DNA of 64,000 nucleotides from Vombatus ursinus (GCF_900497805.2 NW_020954551.1:2889569-2953568), one strand, 5' to 3'; counted from the first letter of the stretch, positions 20,920-30,689 are shown. Numbers and translations: made by a program. The notes: generated from the sequence alone by a model not told the origin.

Positions 20920-22005
20920 GATTACATCTGTACTTGCTGCCTTCACATCTCAAAGCCCATTCCTCAATTTCTTACAATTTGGCTTCTGAGCTTAACATTC
21001 AACTCAAAATACTCTAGGGTTCAATTAACATTAAATCTGAAGGCCTTTTCTCAGTCGTCATCCTTCTTGACCGCTCTATCTTCTGACGTTGTCAACCATC
21101 TCCTCTTCCTGGTTGTACTCTTCTCCTTTGGTAGCCACGATATTTCATTTTCTAGTTCTCCATATACCTGTCTGACTCCTCAGATAGGTATGGGATCCTC
21201 CATCTTTATGGCACCATCAATCTTCTGGTTCTTCTCCTACCTCTTGGACTGTTCCTTCTTAGGTTTCTTTACTGAATCTTCATCTAGGCCAAATTTACTA
21301 AGCATGAGTGTTCCCCAAGGCTCTGTCTTGGACCCTTTCTCTTTTCCCTCTATGCTACTTCACTTGATGATCTCATTGGTTCCCTTGGATTCAATTATCA
21401 TTTTTCTACAGATAATTACCAGATCTATATATCCAGCTCTAAACTCTCTCCTTAGCTCTGGTTTTACATTTCCAACTGTCTCTTGGACAACCAGAACTGA
21501 ATGTCTTGTAGACATCTCAAACTCAGCATGTCCAAAACAGAGCTCCTTATGTTTCCCCCAAAGCTTCTCTTTCCATCTTCCTTCTTACCTTTAAGAGCAT
21601 CCTCCTGGTCACTCAGGCTCACAACCTAGGTATCTTCCTTGACTCCTCCCTAGCACTCAACCCTGATATCCAATGGGTTACCAAGTCTTTTCTGCTTCCA
21701 CGTCTATTGCACATGTCCCCTTCTCTTCAATCACAGCGCTACCACTCTGGTCCAGGCTCCCAGGCCTCATGTGTAGACTATGGAAATAACCTTCTGTCTG
21801 TTTCCCTGCCTCAGGTACCTCCTTGATCCAATCCATCTTCCACTTAGGGACCAAAGTGATTTTCCTAAAGGGCCCATCTGTCCACGTCATTCTTCCGCTC
21901 CCCTGCCCCAGCTCAATAAACTCTGGTCGTTCCCTACTACCACCAATCAAATAGAAAGTCCTCCTTTGGGCTTTATGATCTCTTTATAACTTTACCTCTG
22001 CCTTC
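20920..22005 (+). mobile_element. L2 LINE, reverse-transcriptase half
   Basis: A 225-residue open frame (20917-21594) keeps the L2 RT signature VPQGSVLDPFSF, equivalent to the family's PQGSVLGPLLF. It is followed out of frame by the D-NYQIYIS region (CAGATCTATATATCCAGC). Upstream are TFNSKYS-like and DVVNHLLFLVVLFSF segments (family: TVDHSLLL). After it come ATGTCCAAAACAGAGCTCC, CCTTGACTCCTCCCTAGC, CCATCTTCCACTTAGGGACC and TTTTCCTAAAGGG in L2 order. The L2 tail is missing; a retroviral LTR follows. The open frame is a relic, not a host gene. Confidence 0.8.
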
Positions 22006-22007
22006 TT

Positions 22008-22990
22008 TTTGGTAGTTCAGGGAGATTAAAAACAGACAGAAGCCCTGGACCAGAATGTACTGGCCGCGCCGACCTTCTGCCGGCCACACGCCGTACCCTC
22101 TCCTCCTATAAGGAGCAGGCTACCAGAGTCATACTCACTTTCGAGTCTTCGGTACTCAGCCGGATAAACACACAGAGACGAGCCATCGGGAGGTGCCGAC
22201 ACCAGAGCTTTATTCAGAGGCCATCACAGCAAGCCATCACAGCAAGCCCAAGCAGCAAGGCCAGAGCAACAGAACAGGAGCCAGGAGAGAGAGCGCGTGA
22301 TCTGACCACGCTCGTTCCTAAATACCTACCTAGCCACTCCTCCCCAGCCCGCTTACTAGCCAATGATTGTAGGGTCAGATACCGGAAGGGGCTGTCTGAG
22401 TTTAGCACACCAAGGGGGAGGGAGTGACGTAGGAGGCTAGGACTGGATACAGGGAGGAGGCATCTGGGATTAGCGCATAGACAGAGTACGTGACCTAGGA
22501 AGTCAGACTCAGATACTGGGAGGAGGGGTCTGGGGTCAGTGCTGCACAAAGGGACCCAGGAAGTTAGGAAGGTCACAAGAGGCATCTGGGGTTGACGTTG
22601 CATATAGGGAGGAGACTAAGCAAAGGGAACTCAGTCCTCTGCCGTCCCACTCCCATGTGGCACCGCCCCTTGCCTCAGGAGCACAAGCTCTGGCTACTTC
22701 CTTGCACCCAGCTTATCTCACATAGCACTGCCCACTGCCTCAGGGCTTCTCCGTACCCAGCCCATCCCAGTTCACCACGACTCTGCCTACCACAGCCCCT
22801 GCCTCGACTTCCAAAATACCCAGATCCTACCCTACTCTTGCCACAGCGCTCAACCTGGTAGCTGCCAACATCAGACAGTCCCTCACACCAGAAGGTTAAA
22901 ATTAGCTGACAAGTCAGTTCTCTGAGGTCCAATAAGTTCCCAGGCAAAACTCCTAAAAACTGCTTTAGTACTCTCCTTGCCCTAAGGACA
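22008..22990 (-). mobile_element. Endogenous retrovirus LTR, probably solo
   Basis: Fossil. On the minus strand it reads as a U3-R-U5 unit. There is a TATTTA-type TATA box (22318-22323) and an AATAAA signal (22210-22215) followed by the R-U5-like stretch beginning TCTGGTGTCGGCACCTCCC. U3 holds three to four imperfect repeats of roughly 65-70 bp (about 22340-22600). Both proposed ends, TG near 22990 and CA near 22010, are tentative and no clear target duplication was found. No internal gag/pol/env sequence adjoins it. The family is undetermined. Confidence 0.6.
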
Positions 22991-23219
22991 CTGAGGTGGG
23001 TCCCAGGTCAACCTTCCTGGGAGCAAAGTCAACTCAAAGGAATGCAGACAGGTACCACAACTCCCTTGCTTACAACTGTTTCACTGGTATAGAGGGAGTA
23101 TGGAGGTTTAATGCATGCCTCCCTGGTTCCACCAGCATCCTGGTCCACCACAAGTCATGTTTTCGTTTTCTTTCTTTCCTTCCCCCACATGGAATAATTT
23201 TCTAAATTTTTGTTTCTAA
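22991..23219. other. Unannotated sequence
   Basis: No feature recognised. Confidence 0.4.
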
Positions 23220-23710
23220 AACCGCAGCATGTCTCTAATCTCTCCCCTTCTTCCACTCATATTGCACTGGCTACACTCGTTCATTCTCCCATCATTTTTC
23301 TCCTGGAACACCATGATGGCCTCCTCAGTGCACTCCTTCTGGATTCTTCCTTCTCAGATCCATCTTCCTAAGCCACAGTTTTGATTAATTAACACCTGGT
23401 TAGCAATCTTCAATGGCATTCTATTGCCTTAGGGATAAAAGGCAAACTTCTCAGTGTGGCATTGAAGGCCCTCAGTCATCTGGCTCCTACCCACCTTTCA
23501 GACTTACTTCATACCACTGCCTTTCATGGATTCTACAATCCAGCCGAACTAGACCACTGGCTATTCCCTGAATTCAGCCATCTATCTACAAGTTGCATGT
23601 GCAGACCATTCCTCCATGCCTAGAATGCTCAGACAATCCTCACCTTCCTTCAAAGCTCAATTCAGTGCTAACATCTTCCACAGAGCTTTCCCTGATCCAC
23701 GCATGTTAGG
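23220..23710 (+). mobile_element. L2 LINE fragment
   Basis: ATGATGGCCTCCTCAGTGCA, AGATCCATCTTCCTAAGCCA, GGCATTGAAGGCCCTCAG, CCATTCCTCCATGCCTAGAA and GAGCTTTCCCTGATCCA, all in L2 order. Confidence 0.8.
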
Positions 23711-23955
23711 TACCTTAGTATGGGGCACTGGGCCTGGAGTTAGGAAGACCTGAGTTCAAATTCAGCTTCAGACACTACCTGGGTGACCCTGGCAAGTCAC
23801 TTAACCTCGATCTGCCTCTCTTTCTTCAACCGTAAAATGGGGATCATGATAACACCCAGGGTTTGGGTGAGGATCTAACAAAATAATATTTGTAAAGTGC
23901 TTCACATAGTGCCCAGTACGTAGTGGGTGCTTAATAAATGCACTTGGGTCCTTCC
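23711..23955 (+). repeat. MIR SINE, near full length
   Basis: CTGGGCCTGGAGTTAGGAAG, GGTGACCCTGGCAAGTCACT, AACCGTAAAATGGGGATC, TTGTAAAGTGCTTCACATAG and GGGTGCTTAATAAATG. Confidence 0.8.
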
Positions 23956-23984
23956 TTTCCTATAGAGTTGCTCATCTCTTTTCT

Positions 23985-24530
23985 TCTTTGATTTACTCAA
24001 AAGGATCTGTGATCTCATTGGTGTGGGTGTTCTTTACGACAACATAAATTTCACATCATCTGTGGCTGCACATGCTGTGAGACTCTTGTCCGTAAGTTTG
24101 CAGTAGGGGATCTGCCCAAGGTTCCAGGGCCCTTGCTCACTTTCTCTTGACACTGGAAAGATACTGGGGGAGCCCACAGGCTAGCTTGTCATCTCTTGCC
24201 ATGTGACCAGCCCATCTTTTGTTTTCACTCATACATTTCTTTGGTATTATCTTTTATTCTATTTCTTCATGATTCCACATTTATGTCGTAGCCTATGCAC
24301 ACCCACCATGAATCTTTCCATTGCCTTCTGTGTGATATATATTTTCTACTCTTTAGAGACTGTAGTATTCTAAGTCTCACAGCCATGTAACAAAGCAGGA
24401 AGGATTTGGCGCTGAAAAGAAGAGCCTTTGTTTCAGAGGGAAGTTTGAGGTCGGTAAAAGAATTTTACATTTCTCCAAGGGCGATCCTACTCTCATCCTC
24501 CTGTTCAGAGCCTGTTGATTTGAATTTAAG
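23985..24530 (-). mobile_element. RTE LINE, C-terminal region, antisense
   Basis: Minus-strand translation across breaks gives PLEKCKILLPTSNFPLKQRL, then CYMAVRLRILQSLKSRK and WKDSWWVCIGYD, and then GWSHGK. These match the RTE thumb and C-terminus (family: LPLETKAKLF, LLYGCETW, ERFMLGV, RWAGHVARR). Part of a colinear minus-strand set with 25640-25890 and 27690-28640. Confidence 0.65.
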
Positions 24531-24945
24531 TCCATTCTCCATTCAGCTTTCAAAGAGATCTTTCAAAAGTCCAGGACTTAACTCGTCACCCCTCTACTTA
24601 CCAATGGCTCCCTATGACCTCCAGGATCAAATATAAAAATCCTTCATTTGGTGTTCAAAGCCCTTCCTAAACTAGCTCCCCCTACCTTTCCAGCTTCCTG
24701 ACATCCTGCACCCCACCCTCACCCTCACCAACTCTGCTGTGACACTGGCCTTCCTTATACCACATATTCCATCTTCCAGTGCCTTCTGGATCTCTGCAAT
24801 CTCCATTCATTTTAGTGCTTTCTCTCTGTTGATTATTCCCAACTCATCCTCTACAAAGCTTGTTTGTACATAATTGTTTGTATGTTGGCTCCTTGAGGAT
24901 AGGGAACCTCACCTTTCTTTGCATCGCAGTGCTTGGCAGGTAGTG
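24531..24945 (+). mobile_element. L2 LINE 3' part
   Basis: CCAATGGCTCCCTATGACCT, CAAAGCCCTTCCTAAACTAG, CAGCTTCCTGACATCC and TTGGCTCCTTGAGGATAGGG. It stops at GCAGTGCTTGGCAGGTAGTG; the tail seems to resume near 25491. Confidence 0.75.
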
Positions 24946-25490
24946 GTCATTCATTCTTCTTTTCGAAGAGGACTAATGACATCACAACTGATGTCTTGAC
25001 TTTCGTGTGAATTGGACTTAAGTGAAACCCTGTTGCACAAAGTTAAGTCTCCTTCTCTCTCCCTGAGTCATCAAAGTCCAGTGGCAGGACAACAGTCAAG
25101 GAGGCTGGTGATGGCCCAAGAATCAGTGAATCACCTTGGCATCTTTGATGTCTGACCAAGCTCTAAGTGCTCTACAATGCCTGCTTAAGCTGCCTTCAGA
25201 TTGTTCTTATCTGCCCATCCCACCAGGGAAAGTCTTCATATGCTTGGGGTAGACATCTCCCTAACTTACTGACAGGTTTGAGGCTAGTAGGTTACCCTCA
25301 ACTTGGTTTAGCCTATCTTCCAAGGTGGTTTTTACCAGGGAATGTTCACTGCTCATGCTACAGCTTCTTGGAAACACAAGTGAGCGTTGGGTGGCGGGTG
25401 GACACTAAAGGTAGAGGAGCAGCCTTGAAAAGGGCTCAGCAAGCCCTCACACAAGAGGTTCTCCTCCTCCCTGAACACCCCATATACTCC
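24946..25490 (-). mobile_element. Element sharing the zinc-finger LINE's 3' tail, antisense
   Basis: Read on the minus strand it ends TGATGTCATTAGTCCTCTTC then GAAAAGAA. This parallels the LINE 3' end at 20070-20110 (GTGATGTCATTTCGGTCCTC) and the copy near 51370 (GTGATGGTGTTTTGGTCGTC). The rest of its about 545 bp differs from the LINE ORF, so it may be a non-autonomous partner. It appears inserted in an L2 tail. Confidence 0.55.
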
Positions 25491-25530
25491 ATAGTAGCAC
25501 TTAATGAATCTTGATTGAATGGACTGATTT
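25491..25530 (+). mobile_element. L2 LINE terminus, right part
   Basis: CATAGTAGCACTTAATGAAT then TTGATTGAATGGAC. It completes the L2 tail broken at 24945. Confidence 0.55.
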
Positions 25531-25559
25531 GCAATATCTGTCCAAGACATACATGCACG

Positions 25560-25625
25560 TGGTATGTCTGTGTGTATGAATTTATGTGTGTGTATACACA
25601 CACACACACATACACACATGGACAA
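25560..25625. repeat. TG/CA microsatellite
   Basis: TGTCTGTGTGTATGAATTTA then TGTGTGTGTATACACACACA. It adjoins the antisense RTE RT fragment, as at 9941-10062. Confidence 0.8.
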
Positions 25626-25890
25626 GCTCAACATCTTTTAAATAACCGACACTGTTCATCCACTTGTTAGACCTAACTTTTTTGACTGGTCATAAATCTT
25701 ATTTAGCTGTCTCTGCAATGTTCTGATAATCGTCACAATTTGTCCAATGTCACCCGCAAATGGGAGCATCTGGAGGACTTCATCTCCTCGACTTGAGCTC
25801 TCTGTTGGATCTCCTCCATGAGGCAACGTGGATGCTTTTTTTAAAGTCAGTCACCAATAAGTGAGTTGGGATCTTTTGCATTGTAGATCT
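25626..25890 (-). mobile_element. RTE LINE, RT domain, antisense
   Basis: Minus-strand translation includes DEVLQMLPFAGDIGQIVTII, then RTLQRQLNKIYDQSKKLGL. This matches RTE reverse transcriptase, with FAGD in place of the FADD catalytic box. Confidence 0.75.
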
Positions 25891-25944
25891 TTCCAGACAC
25901 CTTGGTTATCACTCTCCTCTCATAGACATCAAAACAACTAAATT

Positions 25945-26140
25945 GGCCTCAGCTCTGTTCCTCCTGTGTGATACTTTGCCTTCCACCTCCATGCATTTGC
26001 ACTGGTGTCCCACTGGCTTAGAGCACACTTCCTCCCAAGCCTGCCCCATAGAATGCCTTCGAGATGCAGCCCAAGCACCTTCCCTGGGAAGGCTTTCTTG
26101 ATCTTCTCAACTGTTAGGAGCCTCCCTCTCAAACTAACCT
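25945..26140 (+). mobile_element. L2 LINE fragment
   Basis: CCATGCATTTGCACTGGTGT, CCTCCCAAGCCTGCCCCATA then GAATGCCTTC and TTCCCTGGGAAGGCTTTCTT. Confidence 0.65.
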
Positions 26141-26278
26141 GTGGATTACCCCTTTGAGGCTCACTCTCCCAAAACAGTCCTCAGGCTGGGAGAGGATAAC
26201 TCTTTTGCTCTCAGGTGTAATCCTGAGAGGTTGAGCCCCTATTAAATGCACTCCCCAATACTGATTAACCAGTTGAAA
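26141..26278. other. Unclassified sequence, left of a SINE
   Basis: Forms one stretch with 26449-26950; no family recognised. Confidence 0.4.
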
Positions 26279-26288
26279 TCAACCAGAC

Positions 26289-26438
26289 TGGGGCAGCTAG
26301 ATGGCACAGTGGATAGACCACCGGCCCTGGAGTCAAGAGGACCTGAGTTCAAATCCAGCCTCAGACACATGATACTAGCTGTGTGACTCTAGGCAAGTCA
26401 CTTAACCCTGATTGCCTCACCAAAAAAAAAAAAAAAAG
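26289..26438 (+). repeat. A-tailed SINE (WSINE1-like)
   Basis: GGGGCAGCTAGATGGCACAG, GGACCTGAGTTCAAATCC, GGCAAGTCACTTAACCCTG and a 16-A tail. Perfect target duplications TCAACCAGAC at 26279-26288 and 26439-26448. Confidence 0.92.
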
Positions 26439-26448
26439 TCAACCAGAC

Positions 26449-26950
26449 AGCAAGAGTTAGCTTTTAGAAAGGTGGTATAATAAAAAGTTGGTACAATGTC
26501 AATCCCCCTGAAAGTCTGGAACACACTCTCCCACAAGTCCCTACTGAGTCCAAGGGAAAGTGGTCTCAGACTGACAAACGGATGTCTCATAGCTCCCAGC
26601 TGGGGGAAATCCTTTTCTCCCTTTCCGAAATCCTCCCTTTCCGAAATCCTCCTTAGCTATAGCTCTCTGCCAAACTCTGCGGGTCTGCGTCCGTGTAGAG
26701 ACCAGATGCTGCTGTTGCTCATTGTCTCTGGTTTCCTTGGTGAGAATCTCAAGTCCCGAATGCAGATACAGATGCTAGCCGTGGCTATTTTGGAGACACT
26801 CTTACCAATACCAATGGTAAAGCTTCCAAGTTTTCTGTGCCCAAAACATCTTGGGTCAAAGAAGAGGGGAGAGAGATACTCAGTGCTCCCACCATTTGCT
26901 GTCCTCTGGTTATAAGGGTCTGTCTCCTTAAACAAATCTGACTACCTTTC
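26449..26950. other. Unclassified sequence with a 16-bp tandem duplication
   Basis: CCCTTTCCGAAATCCT occurs twice in perfect tandem (26619-26634, 26635-26650). No family recognised. The 139-residue open frame at 26496-26915 and its antisense shadow show no domain. Confidence 0.5.
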
Positions 26951-26960
26951 CTGCGCAGAT

Positions 26961-27112
26961 CTTTTTTTTTTTTTTTTTTTTTTTGGCTAGGTAATGGGGT
27001 TAAGTGACTTGCCCAGGGTCACACAGCTAGTAAGTGTTATGTGTCTGAGGTTAGATTTGAACTGAGGTCCTCCTGAATCCAGAGCTAGTGCTCTGTGCCA
27101 CCTAGCGGCCCC
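26961..27112 (-). repeat. A-tailed SINE (WSINE1-like), antisense
   Basis: A long T tract (26962-26984), GGGGTTAAGTGACTTGCCCA, and the head CTGTGCCACCTAGCGGCCCC. Possible target duplication CTGCGCAGAT (26951-26960) and CTGCTCAAAT (27113-27122). Confidence 0.88.
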
Positions 27113-27136
27113 CTGCTCAAATATTTTCTCTGAGAT

Positions 27137-27360
27137 TGTTGTTGCTTGTCAGTCATTTTTTCAGTTGCGTCAGTTCTCTGTGAATCAGAACCCCCTCTCT
27201 GTGGGGTTTTCTTGGCAGAGATACATTTACCATTTCCTTCTCCAGCTCATTTTACAGATGAGGAAACTGAGGCAAACAGGGTTAAGAGACTTGCCCAGGG
27301 CTACATAGCTAGTAAGTGTCTGAGGTCATTATAATTGTGAGTTCAAGTGCGGTGGTTCCA
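27137..27360 (-). repeat. Mar1-like SINE, antisense
   Basis: GTTGTTGCTTGTCAGTCATT, GGGGTTTTCTTGGCAGAGAT, CTCATTTTACAGATGAGGAA and GACTTGCCCAGGGCTACATA. Confidence 0.82.
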
Positions 27361-27399
27361 TTGTCCTGGAGGTTGAAAAGGAGTTTGCAAACATTTTCC

Positions 27400-28640
27400 T
27401 TCTTTCATGCATTTCTTGGCCTCCTTCTATCTTAACCTTTAAATGCCCTCAGGATTACTTTGAACAGGCTTTACCACCTATCCTTTCTTTTCTCTCCGTC
27501 TTATGAAAACAACCAACCAACTTCTACCCTCCTCCTCTATTTGATTTTACAAATGAAGTCGTCTTTGCTTGGCAAATAAATCAAGTGTTTGCTGGGTCTA
27601 CTCATCAAAGCAATCGGTTTATTTTGCTTAAACATATGAGATTACTATATTCTGTGCCTATTCCTTTTCTTTCCATAGGACCCTCCCTTTTTTTTTTTAC
27701 ATCAGTATAGACCCACCACATCCTTCTCTCATCTTTATTCTTTAGTCTACTTTTGTATTAATTTTGATCTTTGCTTTAACAAGTCAATGGTCTGACTGTA
27801 TGCAGTCGGATGATTCAGGAATGACTCCTACGTCAATAATGAGTCATTTCCCGTGGGTTAAAACATAATCAATTTAATTTTTGGGATGTCTTTATTTGGT
27901 GCTCGCCTTTTTCGGTACCTTTTGTACTTTCCCCTCCCCACCAAAGTGTTCCTGTTGCGGAGGTACAAGGCTTCCGTTCAGGGTGTGTACCTCTGGCATC
28001 CCTCATTCCTTACTTCTGATCTATACTTGGTCAGTCCTGTCCAGCTCTTGGTGAGTCTTGGTTTTCTGGGCAGACACTGGAGTTATTTGCCATTTCCTTC
28101 TCCAGTTCATTTGATGGATGAGGAACTGAGGCAAATAGGGTTAAGTGACTTGCCCAGGGTCACACAGTTAGTAAGCACCCGAGGCCATATTTGAACTCAG
28201 GAAGATGAGTCTTCCTGACTCCAGGCCCAGCATTCTGTGCTCTATGGGGCCCCCTAGCAGCCCTGTACTTACCGGCACATTTTTCACCATCTTCACCTAT
28301 TCCCACCATTACATAGAAGTCACTGAGAATCAAAGTTGATTGAACTTTGGAAGTCTTGAATTATTCCTAAAATTTCTCTACCTTTACCTTCTTTGCCACA
28401 GATCAATCAGTGAACAAGCTGCAATTATTTTCATAGCGGTCTTTCTACAGATACTGTTCTCCTAGGAGCGCCTTGCTTCAAGGTGACCCAGTGACCCATG
28501 GAATGATGTTTTCTTTTTGCCTCTGGATGTAAGATATAGCCAATTCTGCCCACTCCTTTCTTTGCCTCTCCAGGGAGAACCTAGGAGTCATCCTTCCATT
28601 GACCTGACACTTCCTTCTGTCTTCTGGTTTGGTTTATGAT
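27400..28640 (-). mobile_element. RTE LINE, endonuclease region, antisense
   Basis: The minus strand near 28330-28270, across a frame change, gives LILSDFYVMVGIGEDGEKC-like sequence, matching the RTE endonuclease GDFNAKVG box. Near 27890-27700 it gives KLIMF-PTGND, then ACSQTIDLLKQRSKLIQK, matching the IDYILTNR...SDHRLVKAKIKI segment. A SINE (28028-28262) interrupts it. The part below 27690 is less certain. Confidence 0.6.
28028..28262 (-). repeat. Mar1-like SINE, antisense
   Basis: GGTCAGTCCTGTCCAGCTCT, GGTTTTCTGGGCAGACACTG, GGGTTAAGTGACTTGCCCAG and GGGGCCCCCTAGCAG. Confidence 0.82.
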
Positions 28641-28960
28641 GAGCAGATCAAGATGGAGAGGAGACAATTCAGTTCTTTCAGTAACATGGCCACGACTAGT
28701 GGTCATTAAACAAGGACCCACATTCAGAGTACCAGCCGCTAAGATGAGATGTATTTATACACAGTCTAAAAACTCTGATTCTTAGCTCCCTCTGATCCCT
28801 ATGCTACCACTTGGCCACTGTTACAGCAGGAGAAGGGGCTCTCCAACACCAAATTGGTGTTTTTTCTTTGTTTCCTGGGTTTCCAGGATGAAAAAAAAAA
28901 TTCATCACCAAGTGGCCAACCGATTCATAATGTTCCTCTCCGTACTTATCTAGACTGATG
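28641..28960. other. Unannotated sequence, possibly RTE 5' region
   Basis: No motif readable. Confidence 0.35.
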
Positions 28961-28964
28961 AACC

Positions 28965-29035
28965 CATCAATTAATTAATGATTCAGCCAATCACTTATAT
29001 AGCATTTATTAAGTGCCAGGCACTGTTCCTCGGGC
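28965..29035 (-). mobile_element. L2 LINE terminus, antisense
   Basis: TATATAGCATTTATTAAGTG then CCAGGCACTGTTC. Confidence 0.55.
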
Positions 29036-29214
29036 TGAACTTGAAGCTTTCCCAGCAGAGCACAACCTGTCAGGACTTGTGTTTTGTTGGCATGCCTTTG
29101 AGCATGCCACCTGGGCCACTGCCAGGCTGTGATGAGGGAGGCATCTGAGTAGGTCCTGGTGGAGGAGTCTTTCCCACCCTCCACCCCAAGGCACATGTGC
29201 TCTCTCTTTGCTCC

Positions 29215-29375
29215 ATTAGCCTGTTATATTTATTTGTTCTCCACTTGGCTCCCTCTAGTAAAATGGGAACCTCTTCAAGTGATAAGCGATAGAAAGCCAA
29301 CTCCTTGAGGGAGGGGATGGGTTCATTTTTATCTCTCCTTCCCCACTGCCTGGCACACAGGAGGTGCTGAAGAAA
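29215..29375 (+). mobile_element. L2 LINE 3' end
   Basis: GCCAACTCCTTGAGGGAGGG, ACTGCCTGGCACACAGGAGG then TGCTGAAGAAATC. Confidence 0.6.
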
Positions 29376-29875
29376 TCAGAATTACAGCTAACATTTATAT
29401 AGTGCATACTACTGATGGCTATCAGGATGGTGGAAGGGAAGAGCCCCACTGGGATGTAAAGGTGATGGAAAAACAGAAGATACCAACACAAGTTAGAGGA
29501 TGCCAGGAAGGCTTCCTTGCCCACCTTGTAAAAGTGTGCCCTCAAGACCTATGCCCTCTGTGACTTGATTGTGCAAACAAGGGGAGAAGCCTTGGGCCTT
29601 TCATGGAGATGTTTTTACAGCCACAGCTGGTCTCTCCTTGACTAACACACAAGCAGATTGTGCCGGTGGTGGCTGGCTGTCACTAAGCCTTCAGTGAGGA
29701 CTTTCTCATCAGCCACAAGCTCTGTCAATCCATCGTGGAAAGGAAGCCAACATGGGTCTCTAAGACAAAGAGCAGAAGTCTCCCACCCTGCACCAGTGCC
29801 TGGTAATTTTAGCTCTCTCTCTGCTAGGCATACCCCTTGTTTAGGCTAGGGACTCTGCCGGGCCTTTGGATAGAA
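29376..29875. other. Mostly unannotated; L2-like antisense trace
   Basis: Around 29430-29560 an antisense L2-like text (GCCAGGAAGGCTTCCTTGCC) is visible. Nothing supports a gene. Confidence 0.4.
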
Positions 29876-29879
29876 TCTG

Positions 29880-29980
29880 TTATGCCTGTGGTACTGGATA
29901 GAGGCCTGTATTTGGAGTCAGGAGGATACCCAGCTCAACTCCTGACTTAGACACTAGCTAGAGGTGTGACTGTGTCACCC
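29880..29980 (+). repeat. SINE head fragment
   Basis: TACTGGATAGAGGCCTGTAT, TGGAGTCAGGAGGATACC and CTAGCTAGAGGTGTGAC. Confidence 0.6.
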
Positions 29981-30393
29981 AGCATTCCCAAGTTTTCCAC
30001 GAGAGGCCGGGGGCAGCCCGCCCAAAGTGCTGGTACCACCATGGCAGGTTGAGTTCATGTTCCTTCTAAGGCATCCGCCCCCTGTTACGTCAGGGTAGAG
30101 GAGGGTTATCTGTGGTGTGCTGGTTACCATTTAACAGGCTGGGCAGGGTGGAGTGGAGAAGTACAACCTTTTAGGTTTAATCTGCATCATGTACGTTTAC
30201 TCCATCACTTTCTTAAGTCTAGACAATCAACAAAACAACAAATCAAACCTGAATTTGCAGTGGTGATTGATTTCTTGAGCTGAAGATGCTCACGGGGCTC
30301 TGTCAAAAGTGAACAATGGTGGGACTCCAAACATCAGGAAGTTCATGCTCCCTGGGATGGCTTCTACAGGCTCATTCAGCCTCACTACATTAT
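29981..30393. other. Unannotated intergenic sequence
   Basis: No gene or repeat recognised. Confidence 0.4.
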
Positions 30394-30489
30394 CACGTGC
30401 CCAGGGTCACACAACTAGTAAGTGTCTGAGGCTGGATTTGAATTCAGATCTTCCTGACTCTAGGGACGGTGCGTTATCCACTGTGCCTC
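30394..30489 (-). repeat. SINE fragment, antisense arm of an inverted pair
   Basis: CACGTGCCCAGGGTCACACA, TGGATTTGAATTCAGATC, TATCCACTGTGCC. Confidence 0.75.
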
Positions 30490-30681
30490 CTGAGTTCAAA
30501 CTGACCTCAGACACTAGCTGTGTGACCCTGGGCAAGTCACTTCATCCTGTCTGCCTCAGTTTCCTCATCTGTAAAATGAGCTGGAGAAAGAAATGGCAAA
30601 CCACTCCAGGATCTCTGCCAAGAAAACCCCAAATGGGGTCAGGAAGAGTCAGACATGACTGAAATGACTTAACAACAACAA
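30490..30681 (+). repeat. Mar1-like SINE, sense arm of an inverted pair
   Basis: TGAGTTCAAACTGACCTCAG, GCTGTGTGACCCTGGGCAAG, CAAGAAAACCCCAAATGGGG and GACATGACTGAAATGACTTA. 5' truncated, directly abutting the antisense copy. Confidence 0.82.
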
Positions 30682-30689
30682 AAATGCTG

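Noticed and set aside
20917-21594. 225-residue open frame as a host gene
   Set aside because: It contains the L2 RT motif VPQGSVLDPFSF and is flanked by further L2 sequence, so it is a LINE relic.
22130-22150. Retroviral splice donor and leader beside the LTR
   Set aside because: A GTGAGTATG-like string occurs on the minus strand, but no primer-binding site is visible there, so I kept the call at a solo LTR.
26289-26360. tRNA genes suggested by A/B-box-like sequence in the SINE heads
   Set aside because: The boxes belong to SINE heads; no clover-leaf with acceptor pairing, and dozens of copies share the same context.
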